Below are positions 50,753 to 61,214 of a stretch of DNA of 64,000 nucleotides, piece after piece. The DNA lies in NCBI RefSeq assembly GCF_030254645.1, contig NZ_CP116346.1, forward strand, positions 1,902,001-1,966,000. The letters run 5' to 3'. A model generated the notes under the pieces. That model saw only the letters and a program-made list of their open reading frames with translations, had not been told where the DNA came from and did not search any database. The stretch is from Paucibacter sediminis (GTDB lineage Bacteria > Pseudomonadota > Gammaproteobacteria > Burkholderiales > Burkholderiaceae_C). Numbering within the stretch: the stretch's first letter is position 1; every line of letters begins with the position of its first letter. Position numbers and translations under genes: made by a program.

Positions 50753-53515
50753 ATGAACATCAGCAAGTCCACCCGGCTGTGCAGCGCGCTGGCGCTGGCT
50801 TATTCGGGTCTCGCCGGCCTGTGGGCCCTGCCGGCCCAGGCCCAGCAAACCACCATGGAGCGCGTCACCGTCACCGGCTCCTCGATCAAGCGCCTGGAGG
50901 CCGAGACCGCGCTGCCGGTCTCGGTGATCACGCGCGACCAGATCGAGAAGAGCGGCGCCACCAGCGTCGAAGACATCCTGCGCCGCGTCTCGGCCAGCAC
51001 CGCGATGTTCTCGGATGGCACGCAGGGCGCGGGTTATGCCACCAGCAATGCCAATCTGCGCGGCCTGGGCGCCAACTCCACCCTGGTGCTGCTGAACGGC
51101 CGGCGCCTGGCCAACCATCCCTTCGGTTCGATCGGCGGCGCCGCGGCGGTGGACCTCAACAGCATTCCCTTCGCCGCCATCGAGCGCATCGAGGTGCTGC
51201 GCGATGGCGCCTCGGCCATCTATGGCACCGACGCGGTGGGCGGGGTGATCAACTTCATCACCCGCAAGGACTACAACAAGGGCGAGCTGACGCTGCGCTA
51301 TGGCGATACCGAGAAGGGCGTAGGCGGGCGCGAGACGGGCGCCAGCCTGGCCTTCGGCATGGGCAATCTGGGCGCCGATGGCTACAACCTGCTGGTCACC
51401 GGCAATGTGAAGAAGCAGACCAAGCTGAGCGCCATCGACCAGAAGCTCTATCTGCGCAATGCCGACGAGGTGCCGGGCTCCGACCCGCCGACCTCGGGCC
51501 GCGCCTTCCCCGGCCGGCTGGTGGACTTCGACATCTCGCCCGGCGCCTATGCCAACGCCGGCGCCAACTTCAGCGCCTGCGATCCGGACTACACCATCGT
51601 GCAGGTGCGCAGCACCACCACCCCCAATGGCACGGCGAAGAAGCGCTGCCGCTTCATCTACCCGGCCATGCAGGAGAACGTGCCCGACTCCGACAAGGCC
51701 GATCTGTTCGGCCGCCTGACCTTCGCGCTCAACGCCGACCACCAGCTCTTCGTCGAGGCCTCGTTCGCGCGCAACCACAGCATCGGCCGCACCGCCGCGG
51801 TGCCGATCGACTCCACCGCCGGCCATGTGAAGGCCGACGGCACCTACCCCTCGTTCGCGCTGCCGGTGAACAGCAAGTACTTCCCGCGCGATCTGCTGCT
51901 GAGCCTGGGCTACACGCCGGCGCAGTTCGACACCCTGGGCAACGGCATGACCGAGATCGCGATGCGCTCGGTGAACGTGGGCCCGCGCATCAACGACAAC
52001 ACCAACGAGCAGATGCGCCTGGTGGTGGGGGCGAGCGGCCTGTGGGCCGGCTGGGACTACGACACCGCCATCAATCTCTCGCAGGCCAAGGGCTCGTTGG
52101 ACTACTTCAACTACCTGCACGAGGGCCGCTTCATCACCGCCCTGGCCAGCGGCAAGGTCAACCCCTTCGGCCCCACCGATGCCGACGGCACGGCCCTGCT
52201 CGACGCGGCGCGCATGGAAGGGCGCATGCGCGAATCCAAGGGCACGACGATCGCCTGGGACGGCAAGATCAGCAAGGAGCTGATGCCCATGGCCGGCGGC
52301 AATATGGCGGTGGCCCTGGGCGCCGATCTGCGCAAGGAAAAGGCCAACGACAACCCGGTCAACCCGGACTACGAGCAGGGCCTGCACATCGGCGGCGAGG
52401 GCTCGGTGCCGCGCACCGTGGCCTCGCGCAATATCTACGCGGTGTTTGGCGAACTCTCGATGCCTTTTGCCAAGGGCTGGGAGGGCACGGTGGCGCTGCG
52501 CTATGACAAGTACAGCGACTTCGGCAAGACCTTCAACCCGCGCGCCGCGCTGCGCTTCCAGCCGATGAAGGAACTGCTGCTGCGCACCAGCGTGGGCACC
52601 GGCTTCCGCGCGCCCACGCTGTGGGACGTGCACAGCCCCACCGCCTTCACCAACACCGCCAACTCGCTGGTCGACCCCGACTGCCCGGCCGGCTTTGCGG
52701 GCGACCCGCGCTGCGAGACCCAGTTCAATGTGCGCCTGTTCTCCGACCCGAACCTGAAGCCCGAGAAGTCGCGCCAGTACGCCTTCGGCATGGTGCTGGA
52801 GCCGATGCGCAATCTCACCGTGGCGCTGGACTACTGGCATATCCAGAAGCGCGATCAGATCGGCACCATCGGCGGCGACGCCATCATGGCCAGCACCGAT
52901 CTCTACAACAAGTACAAGAGCCGCATCCACCGCCTCGCCAACGGCTTCATCAGCTATATCGAGACCCCGGTGGAGAACCTCGGCGAGCTCAAGACCTCGG
53001 GCCTGGACCTGGATGTGCGCAGCAGCTGGGCGCTGGGCGAGATGGGCAAGCTCTCGGCCAGCTTCAACGGCACCTATATCGCCGAGTGGAAGCAGCAGAA
53101 CGGCAAGGGCACGCCCTTCGTCAGCTACGAGGGCACGGCGGGCGATGGCGCCGGCGTGCAACCGGTGCCGCGCTGGCAGCACACCCTGGCCTTCGACTAT
53201 GCGCTGGGCAACTGGGGCGTGACGCTGGAGAACAACTTCGTGAAGGGCTGGACCGAATCGGCCGGCCTGGTGGAGGCCAACGTGGGCGTGGCCAGCGAGC
53301 ACAAGGTCAAGGACAGCAGCCGCTGGAACCTGGCCGTGAGCTGGAAACCGATGGCCAACCTGAACCTGCGCCTGGGCGCGCGCAACATCTTCGACCAGGC
53401 GGCGCCGTTTACCGCGGTGTCCAGCTACGGCTCGCACGCCACCGGCTTTGCCGGCTCCTTCACCGACCCGCGCGGCCGCTTCTGGTACGCCACCGCGAAC
53501 TACCAGTTCAAGTAG
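50753..53515 (+). CDS. TonB-dependent receptor
   Basis: 920 residues from ATG 50753, with AAGGAG at 50739-50744. The signal peptide is STRLCSALALAYSGLAGL to QAQ. The plug domain starts at ERVTVTGSSIKR and includes LVLLNGRRL and IERIEVLRDGASAIYGTDAV. The 22-strand barrel ends in WYATANYQFK with a C-terminal aromatic-Lys. It imports a large substrate across the outer membrane with TonB energy; the ligand is unknown. Its paralogue lies directly downstream behind a terminator. Confidence 0.95.
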   Translation: MNISKSTRLCSALALAYSGLAGLWALPAQAQQTTMERVTVTGSSIKRLEAETALPVSVITRDQIEKSGATSVEDILRRVSASTAMFSDGTQGAGYATSNANLRGLGANSTLVLLNGRRLANHPFGSIGGAAAVDLNSIPFAAIERIEVLRDGASAIYGTDAVGGVINFITRKDYNKGELTLRYGDTEKGVGGRETGASLAFGMGNLGADGYNLLVTGNVKKQTKLSAIDQKLYLRNADEVPGSDPPTSGRAFPGRLVDFDISPGAYANAGANFSACDPDYTIVQVRSTTTPNGTAKKRCRFIYPAMQENVPDSDKADLFGRLTFALNADHQLFVEASFARNHSIGRTAAVPIDSTAGHVKADGTYPSFALPVNSKYFPRDLLLSLGYTPAQFDTLGNGMTEIAMRSVNVGPRINDNTNEQMRLVVGASGLWAGWDYDTAINLSQAKGSLDYFNYLHEGRFITALASGKVNPFGPTDADGTALLDAARMEGRMRESKGTTIAWDGKISKELMPMAGGNMAVALGADLRKEKANDNPVNPDYEQGLHIGGEGSVPRTVASRNIYAVFGELSMPFAKGWEGTVALRYDKYSDFGKTFNPRAALRFQPMKELLLRTSVGTGFRAPTLWDVHSPTAFTNTANSLVDPDCPAGFAGDPRCETQFNVRLFSDPNLKPEKSRQYAFGMVLEPMRNLTVALDYWHIQKRDQIGTIGGDAIMASTDLYNKYKSRIHRLANGFISYIETPVENLGELKTSGLDLDVRSSWALGEMGKLSASFNGTYIAEWKQQNGKGTPFVSYEGTAGDGAGVQPVPRWQHTLAFDYALGNWGVTLENNFVKGWTESAGLVEANVGVASEHKVKDSSRWNLAVSWKPMANLNLRLGARNIFDQAAPFTAVSSYGSHATGFAGSFTDPRGRFWYATANYQFK

Positions 53516-53559
53516 CGTCCGGCGCGCCGCATCCGGGCGGCAACCCATGCCGTTCGACA

Positions 53560-53592
53560 CCCCCTAGCACCCCAGGTGTTAGGGGGTTTTTT
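53560..53592 (+). terminator. Rho-independent terminator
   Basis: CCCCCTAGCACC (53560-53571) pairs with GGTGTTAGGGGG (53575-53586), one G-T wobble, 3-nt loop, followed by six T (53587-53592). Ends the first TonB receptor unit. Confidence 0.92.
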
Positions 53593-53630
53593 CATGGGGC
53601 GGCACCGTCCGGCGGCGGACTGCGGCATTG

Positions 53631-53665
53631 GCGCAACTTTGAAGGGTTTTCCTAGGGGCTTGCTG
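53631..53665 (+). promoter_or_regulatory. Leader motif shared by the two TonB receptor genes, copy 2
   Basis: GCGCAACTTTGAAGGGTTTT followed by CCTAGG matches the motif at 50664-50697. It lies 147 bp before the second receptor, just past the terminator of the first. Confidence 0.4.
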
Positions 53666-53777
53666 CACTGCAGCGGGCCAAAAATCCGGGCTCCCTCGCC
53701 GCGGGAGCTTTCCCTAATGGCCGCGTCAGAACGGCGTCCCGCAGCGAACCCCAATCTCATTCGCAGGAGTGAAGTAC

Positions 53778-56462
53778 ATGTTGAAATCAACCCGCCTTTG
53801 CAGCGCATTGGCCCTGGCCTATGCGGGCATGCTGGCCCTGCCGGCACATGCCCAGGACAGCTCGCTTGAGCGCGTCACCATCACCGGTTCGTCCATCAAG
53901 CGCATCGATGCCGAGACCTCGGTGCCCGTCACGGTCATCAACCGCGAGACCATCGACAAGTCCGGCGCCTCCAATGTGCAGGAGCTGGTGGATCGCCTGA
54001 GCTCCAACAACGGCGGCGGCCGCTCGATGGGCGAGTCGATCGGCGACTCGAACGCCACCGGCCAGACCGGCGCCTCGATGCGCGGCCTGGGCCGCGAGCG
54101 CACGCTGGTGCTGCTGAACGGCCGTCGTCTGACGCCTTACCCGTTTGCCGGCCAGGGCGTGGACCTGAACGCCATCCCGCTGGCAGCGATCGAGCGCATC
54201 GAAGTGCTGCGCGACGGCGCCTCGGCGACCTATGGCTCCGACGCCATCGGCGGCGTGATCAACTTCATCACGCGCAAGGACTACCAGGGCGGCGACATCA
54301 CCGCTTCCTATGAGTCCCCGCAACACACCGGCGGCAAGGTCTCGGGCTTCCAGGGCGGTTTCGGCTTTGGCGACATGGCCAAGGACAAGTTCAACATTCT
54401 GGGCACCTTCAGCTACCAGAAGTACGACGTCATCCGAGCCAGCGACCGCGAGTTCTCCAAGACCGGCAATCGCCCCGACATCGGTGTGGTGAAGTCCTCG
54501 GGCAACACCTTCCCGGCCAATGCCTACACCGCGGACGAAGGCAACTTCGTGCCGGGCGCCCCGGGCTTCCCGAACTGCGCACCGCCCGACAGCTTCAAGG
54601 GCGGCTCCAACTGCCGTTACGACTACAGCGCCAAGATCGACATCTCGCCGGCCTCCGAGCGTACCGGCGCGCTGGCACGTGCCACGCTGGCACTGAACAA
54701 CGACCACATGTTGTTCACCGAGTTTGCCTACTCGAAGAACGAGATCACCTTCGGTTCGTCGCAAACGCCGTCCAGCACCACCGGTCGTCCCGACTACCTG
54801 TACCCCGCCGGCGGCAAGTACTACCCCACCGCGGCGGTGGAAGCTGCCCAGCCCGGCTATCGCGGTGACCTGATCATCGCCTGGCGTATGGTGGACGGCG
54901 GTCAGCGCCTGACCAAGACCACCAACGACATGACCCGCTTCCTGGTCGGTGCCGAGGGTACCGTGGCGGGCTTCGACTACAAGCTGGGTCTGATGAAGGC
55001 CAAGTCGAAGGCGGTCGAGACCTTCCTGACCGGCAACTTCTCCGACACCAAGCTGGTGGAAGTGCTGAAGACCGGCAATGTGAACCCGTTCGGCCCCAAC
55101 GACGAAGCCGGCCTCAAGCTGCTGAAGTCGGCCGAGCTCTCGGGTGAGAACCGCCGTTCGCACACCGACACCGATGGCTTTGACTTCTCGGTGACGCGCG
55201 AGCTGTTCGCCCTGGCCGGCGGCAACGCCGCCGTCGCGGTGGGCCTGGATCTGCGCAAGGAAAAGTACCTCGACGGCTACTCCGAGATTGCCGGCTCCGG
55301 CGACATCGTCGGTGGCTCGGGCAATGCCGGCAAGGTGCAGGGTCAGCGCAAGACGCAGGGCTTCTACGGCGAGCTGAACATGCCCGTGCTGAAGGACGTG
55401 GAGCTGAACCTGGCGGTGCGTACCGACCGCTACAGCGGTGCCTCGGGCGAGTCGCGTGACGGCAAGTTCTCGTCGCCCGACATGTCGGCCACCAGCCCCA
55501 AGGTGAGCCTGCGCTGGACCCCCAGCAAGACGCTGCTGCTGCGCGCCTCGGTGGGCAAGGGCTTCCGCGCTCCGGCGCTGGACAATATGTACGCCCCGGC
55601 GGCCGGCACCAACCTGGCCGGCAACTTCAACGACCCGTACTACAACACGCTGGTCGGTTGCGCCAACAAGCCCAACCCCAACTATTGCGATACGCAGCTG
55701 ACGGCCATCAACCACAGCAACCCCAACCTGAAGCCCGAGAAGTCGCGCACCACCGCCCTGGGCATGGTGTTCGAGCCGATGAAGGATCTGTCCCTGGAAG
55801 TGGACTACTTCGACATCAAGCTGACGGATGGCATCGATTCGCTGACGGGCGACGACATCATGAAGGACTGGTACAAGAACCAGACCGGCCCGACCACCAG
55901 CTCCTCGGTCTACGCGAACCGCCTGATCCTGAATGCCCAGGGCTATCTGGACTACGTGAACGCGTCGCTGGAGAACCTCAGCAAGCAGCAGGCATCCGGT
56001 TTCGACCTGAGCGCCAAGTACCGCTTCCGTTCCTCCATGGGCACCTTCACGCCGGGTTGGGAAGGTACTTACCTGACCAAGAGCACGAAGACCAATGTCG
56101 TGACCGGCGCGCTGGAAGACAACCTGGGCAAGTATGACCAGGGCGGTCCGGTGGTGCGTCTGAAGCAGGTCTACACCCTGGACTGGGATTCCGGTGCCTG
56201 GGCGGCCGGCGTGCGCTACTTCCGCCAGAGCGGCTACGAGGACTACGACAAGGTCAAGCAGGTCGATCATTACGACCTGTGGGATCTGCAAGGCCAGTAC
56301 AAGGGCATCAAGAACCTGGCCATCACCGTGGGCGTGCGCAACCTGTTCGACAAGAAGCCGCCGGTCACCGTCCAGGAAGACTACTTCCAGGTCGGCTTCG
56401 ACCCGACCTATGCCGATGTCAAGGGCCGTACCTACTACCTGCGCGCGAACTACAAGTTCTGA
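53778..56462 (+). CDS. TonB-dependent receptor (paralogue of the upstream one)
   Basis: 894 residues from ATG 53778, with AGGAG at 53765-53769. Signal peptide STRLCSALALAYAGMLAL is almost the same as in the first receptor, and the plug begins ERVTITGSSIKR. Plug and barrel motifs match: LVLLNGRRL, EVLRDGASATYGSDAIGGVI, NPNLKPEKSRT, LLLRASVGKGFRAP. It ends in YLRANYKF with the C-terminal Phe. Its codon usage is visibly less GC-biased at third positions than its neighbours (many T-ending codons), a pattern expected of a highly expressed gene. Ligand unknown. Confidence 0.95.
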   Translation: MLKSTRLCSALALAYAGMLALPAHAQDSSLERVTITGSSIKRIDAETSVPVTVINRETIDKSGASNVQELVDRLSSNNGGGRSMGESIGDSNATGQTGASMRGLGRERTLVLLNGRRLTPYPFAGQGVDLNAIPLAAIERIEVLRDGASATYGSDAIGGVINFITRKDYQGGDITASYESPQHTGGKVSGFQGGFGFGDMAKDKFNILGTFSYQKYDVIRASDREFSKTGNRPDIGVVKSSGNTFPANAYTADEGNFVPGAPGFPNCAPPDSFKGGSNCRYDYSAKIDISPASERTGALARATLALNNDHMLFTEFAYSKNEITFGSSQTPSSTTGRPDYLYPAGGKYYPTAAVEAAQPGYRGDLIIAWRMVDGGQRLTKTTNDMTRFLVGAEGTVAGFDYKLGLMKAKSKAVETFLTGNFSDTKLVEVLKTGNVNPFGPNDEAGLKLLKSAELSGENRRSHTDTDGFDFSVTRELFALAGGNAAVAVGLDLRKEKYLDGYSEIAGSGDIVGGSGNAGKVQGQRKTQGFYGELNMPVLKDVELNLAVRTDRYSGASGESRDGKFSSPDMSATSPKVSLRWTPSKTLLLRASVGKGFRAPALDNMYAPAAGTNLAGNFNDPYYNTLVGCANKPNPNYCDTQLTAINHSNPNLKPEKSRTTALGMVFEPMKDLSLEVDYFDIKLTDGIDSLTGDDIMKDWYKNQTGPTTSSSVYANRLILNAQGYLDYVNASLENLSKQQASGFDLSAKYRFRSSMGTFTPGWEGTYLTKSTKTNVVTGALEDNLGKYDQGGPVVRLKQVYTLDWDSGAWAAGVRYFRQSGYEDYDKVKQVDHYDLWDLQGQYKGIKNLAITVGVRNLFDKKPPVTVQEDYFQVGFDPTYADVKGRTYYLRANYKF

Positions 56463-56483
56463 GCAGGCTGATGTGAGAGCACA

Positions 56484-56511
56484 GGGCAGGCCTTCGGGCC
56501 TGCCCTTTTTT
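56484..56511 (+). terminator. Rho-independent terminator with TTCG tetraloop
   Basis: GGGCAGGCC (56484-56492), TTCG, GGCCTGCCC (56497-56505), six T. Ends the second TonB receptor unit; the oxygenase gene starts 16 bp later. Confidence 0.95.
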
Positions 56512-56527
56512 ACAGGCGAGCAAGGCA

Positions 56528-57229
56528 ATGCAGTACATCAACCCCCAACTCGATATCGAGCAACTCGGGCGCGCCTTCCAGCGCGACGGGCGCTTGCTGA
56601 TTCGCGACTTCTTCGAACCCGCGGTGGTTGAGGCGCTCAGCCGGGCCGTCGACGAGATCGACTGGGCGCTGACCTATCGCGACGTGAATGGCGACCGCGT
56701 GCTGAGCGGCGAGCAGCTGCGCTCGTTGAGCGCCGAACAGCGCGCCATGCTGGTGGACGGCATCAACCTGGTGGCCAGCCAGGAATTCCAGTTCTCCTTC
56801 TGCACCGACTCGCTGGTGGCCGCCGCCAAGCGCGGCGAGAGCCATCTGCTGGCGCGCTTCATGCGATGGATGGCCGACGAAGAGTTCCTGGCGTCAATAC
56901 GCCGGATCACCGGCGTCACCGACATCAACCGGGTCTATGCGCAGGCCACCATGTACACGCGCGGCAACTTCCTGGTGGTGCATGACGACCATGTGGACGC
57001 CGAGAACCGGCGCCTGGCCTATGTGATCAATCTGACGCGCAACTGGCGCGCCGACTGGGGCGGCCTGCTGCACTTCACGGGGCCGCAGGGCGATGTGCTG
57101 GAGAGCTACTTCCCGCACTTCAATTCGCTCTCGCTGTTCCGCGTGCCGCAGCAGCACTTCGTTTCCTACGTGCCGCCGTTTGCGCAAGGCGAACGCACCG
57201 CCATCACCGGCTGGCTGATCGCGGCCTGA
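56528..57229 (+). CDS. 2OG-Fe(II) oxygenase
   Basis: 233 residues. Iron ligands fit H152-D-D154 in VVHDDHVDAENRRLAYV and His210 in VPQQHFVSYV, and the 2-oxoglutarate carboxylate would bind Arg223 in GERTAITGWL. The prolyl-hydroxylase-like core has INLTRNWRADWGGLLHF. It hydroxylates a protein or metabolite using O2 and 2-oxoglutarate. It starts 16 bp after the terminator of the TonB receptor, and such oxygenases are often neighbours of TonB receptors, so it may act on the imported compound or depend on read-through (inference). Confidence 0.9.
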   Translation: MQYINPQLDIEQLGRAFQRDGRLLIRDFFEPAVVEALSRAVDEIDWALTYRDVNGDRVLSGEQLRSLSAEQRAMLVDGINLVASQEFQFSFCTDSLVAAAKRGESHLLARFMRWMADEEFLASIRRITGVTDINRVYAQATMYTRGNFLVVHDDHVDAENRRLAYVINLTRNWRADWGGLLHFTGPQGDVLESYFPHFNSLSLFRVPQQHFVSYVPPFAQGERTAITGWLIAA

Positions 57230-57238
57230 GCGCGCCGC

Positions 57239-58057
57239 TCAGCGCCGGCCTTGCAGATAGGGCAGCGCCTCCACCAGCCTCCAGCCGGGTTGTTCCTGCA
57301 CGCATTGGCGCAGCCAGTAGCTGTGGCCGGCGCCGAAGAGCACGAGCAGGCGATCGCCCGGCTGGCTTAGCTGCACGATGCGGGCACAGATGCGCGCATT
57401 GCGCAGCGCCCATTGGCCATAGAGCTCGGCGCCGGGCTGCTCGGCCGCGCGCCCATAGCGCAGCGCGACGCTGTTGAACTGGTGGTCCGCCAGGATCGCC
57501 TGCGGGCGGTTGAACGCGGCCAGCAACTGGCTGATGCTGGCATGGGCCAGGCTTTGCTCGACGGCCTTGTTGCGCCGTTGCAGCGCGTCCAGCTGGGCCT
57601 GCAGCTGCGCCTCCTGCCCATGCTGCTTGGCAAAGTTCTGCACCGCCTCGAAGGGGAAGTCGCCGTCGGCATCCACGCCGTAGACGGCCTCGTGCCCCAG
57701 TTGCTCGGCCAGCCGGTAGCCGACTTGCTCGACCTCGTTGCGCACCTCGCGGCGCTGGCCGGCGCGCCAGGCGGCATAGGCGGGCAGTTGCTGGCCCGGA
57801 AACTGATCGGCCTCGCGCTCCACCATCAGCTTGGTGGGCCGGAAGCGCGCGAGCTGGCGCGTCAGCGCCTGCAGCTCGGCCTGGCGGCGTGGGCTCAGCA
57901 CGTCGTCGACCTGGGTGTTGACGATGTCCTGGCCGGGGTTGCCGAAGTGGTAACTGCCCAGCACCATCACTTCAACTTCGGCCTTGGCGGCGGCCTGGCT
58001 GCAGAGGGGCAGGCAGGCCAGTGCCAGCGTGCCGAGGGCAAACACGATCTTGTTCAT
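57239..58057 (-). CDS. Exported DUF5694 protein (TraB/ChaN-like)
   Basis: 272 residues with signal peptide (ALGTLALACLPLCSQAAA). The start of the mature domain, VEVMVLGSYHFGNPGQD, and later LMVEREADQFPG and LVLFGAGHSYWLRQCV match DUF5694, a relative of the TraB/Tiki/ChaN haem or peptidase fold. The HF and GAGH motifs supply the possible metal-binding residues. Function not known. It lies convergent to the 2OG oxygenase gene, 9 bp apart. Confidence 0.82.
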   Translation of the reverse strand: MNKIVFALGTLALACLPLCSQAAAKAEVEVMVLGSYHFGNPGQDIVNTQVDDVLSPRRQAELQALTRQLARFRPTKLMVEREADQFPGQQLPAYAAWRAGQRREVRNEVEQVGYRLAEQLGHEAVYGVDADGDFPFEAVQNFAKQHGQEAQLQAQLDALQRRNKAVEQSLAHASISQLLAAFNRPQAILADHQFNSVALRYGRAAEQPGAELYGQWALRNARICARIVQLSQPGDRLLVLFGAGHSYWLRQCVQEQPGWRLVEALPYLQGRR

Positions 58058-58153
58058 GGGCGGCTCCTGTCGATGCGGTGCCGCATTCTTGGTGTATCGG
58101 CCACGCCGCGCAGCCCGCCTGCGATCAGGCGTCGAATCGGCGGGATGAAGCGT

Positions 58154-59647
<1,494 letters not shown>

Positions 59648-59669
59648 GGCAATGACTTAGAGTTAGGCG

Positions 59670-61214
59670 ATGGACCATTTTGACGCACTGGTGGTGGGCG
59701 GTGGCATCAATGGCGCGGGCATTGCACGCGATCTCGCCGGGCGCGGCTGGAAGGTACTGCTGGCCGAGGCGCAGGACCTGGCCGCGCACACCTCCTCATC
59801 CAGCACCAAGCTGATCCACGGCGGGCTGCGCTACCTCGAGTACTACGAGTTTTCGCTGGTGCGCAAGGCGCTGCAGGAACGCGAGGTGCTGCTGCGGAGC
59901 GCGCCCCACATCATCTGGCCGCTGCGCTTCGTGATGCCGCACGACCCGGCGATGCGGCCGGCCTGGATGATTCGCATCGGCCTGTTCCTCTACGACCACC
60001 TGGCGCGCCGGCGCGTGCTGCCCGGCTCCAAGGGCGTGAAGCTGCGCAAGTCCAAGCTGGGCGAGCCGCTCAAGCCCGAGTTCACGCGCGGCTTCGTCTA
60101 TTCGGATGGCTGGGTGGACGATGCCCGCCTGGTGCTGCTGAATGCGCTGGACGCGCGCGACAAGGGCGCCGAGGTGCTGACGCGCAGCCCCGTCACCGCG
60201 GTGCAGCGCAGCGCCGAGGGCTGGAGCGCCCGTATCGCCACGCCGCAGGGCGAGCGCGTGGTGCATGCGCGCGCGCTGGTGAACGCCGCCGGCCCCTGGG
60301 CCGAGAGCTTTCTGCGCGAGGTGGCGCGGCCGGCCCAGGGCGAGCAGCTCGCCACCAAGAGCCTGCGCCTGGTGAAGGGCAGCCATATCGTGGTGCGGCG
60401 CCGTTTCCCGCACGACCACGCCTACATCTTCCAGAACCCCGACAAGCGCATCATCTTCGCCATTCCCTACGAGCACGAGTTCACCCTCATCGGCACCACC
60501 GACGTGGAGTTGCCGGACGAGGCGCTGGCCAGCCAGGCCAAGGCGCAGATCAGCCATGCCGAGATCGACTACCTCTGCGCCCAGGCCAGCCGCTATCTGG
60601 CCGAGCCGGTGCGGCCGGCCGACGTGGTGTGGAGTTATGCGGGCGTGCGGCCGCTGCTGGACGACGCCTCGGGCGACCCCTCGGCGGTGACGCGCGACTA
60701 TCTGCTGGAAACCCATACCGAGGGCGGCGCGCCGCTGCTGAGTGTGTGGGGCGGCAAGATCACCACCTTCCGCAAGCTCGCCGAGGATGCCGCGGATCTG
60801 ATCGGGCAGATGCTGGGCGAGCGCCGCAAGCCCTGGACCGCCAAGGCCAGCCTGCCCGGCGGCGACCTCAGCGCCTGGATCGGCACGCCGCGCCGCCCGG
60901 ATCGGGACTTCGAGCAATTGCAGCAGGCCGTGTTTGCGCGCCACCCCTATTTGTCGATGCCCCTGCTGCACCGCCTCTGCCGCGCCTATGGCTCGCGCAT
61001 CGCGCGCGTGCTGGGCGCCTCGGTGCGGCCGGACGATCTGGGGCAAGAGGTGGCCCCCGGCCTCTACGAGATCGAGCTGCGCTACCTGATGCGCGAGGAA
61101 TGGGCCTGCAGCGCCGAGGATGTGCTGTGGCGCCGCAGCAAGCTGGGCCTGCATTACAGCGAGGCCGAGCGCGCGGCCGTTGCCGCGTGGATCGCGGCCC
61201 ATCCTTGTCAGTGA
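59670..61214 (+). CDS. glpD: Aerobic glycerol-3-phosphate dehydrogenase
   Basis: 514 residues. FAD-binding VVGGGINGAGIARDLAGRG is at the N-terminus. Family motifs are SSSSTKLIHGGLRYLEYYEF, YSDGWVDDARLVL and GGKITTFRKLAEDA. It oxidises glycerol 3-phosphate to dihydroxyacetone phosphate at the membrane and gives electrons to quinone. Together with glpK it forms the glycerol pathway; the facilitator glpF and repressor glpR are not in the window. Its stop overlaps the convergent DUF3422 gene by 7 bp. Confidence 0.97.
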   Translation: MDHFDALVVGGGINGAGIARDLAGRGWKVLLAEAQDLAAHTSSSSTKLIHGGLRYLEYYEFSLVRKALQEREVLLRSAPHIIWPLRFVMPHDPAMRPAWMIRIGLFLYDHLARRRVLPGSKGVKLRKSKLGEPLKPEFTRGFVYSDGWVDDARLVLLNALDARDKGAEVLTRSPVTAVQRSAEGWSARIATPQGERVVHARALVNAAGPWAESFLREVARPAQGEQLATKSLRLVKGSHIVVRRRFPHDHAYIFQNPDKRIIFAIPYEHEFTLIGTTDVELPDEALASQAKAQISHAEIDYLCAQASRYLAEPVRPADVVWSYAGVRPLLDDASGDPSAVTRDYLLETHTEGGAPLLSVWGGKITTFRKLAEDAADLIGQMLGERRKPWTAKASLPGGDLSAWIGTPRRPDRDFEQLQQAVFARHPYLSMPLLHRLCRAYGSRIARVLGASVRPDDLGQEVAPGLYEIELRYLMREEWACSAEDVLWRRSKLGLHYSEAERAAVAAWIAAHPCQ

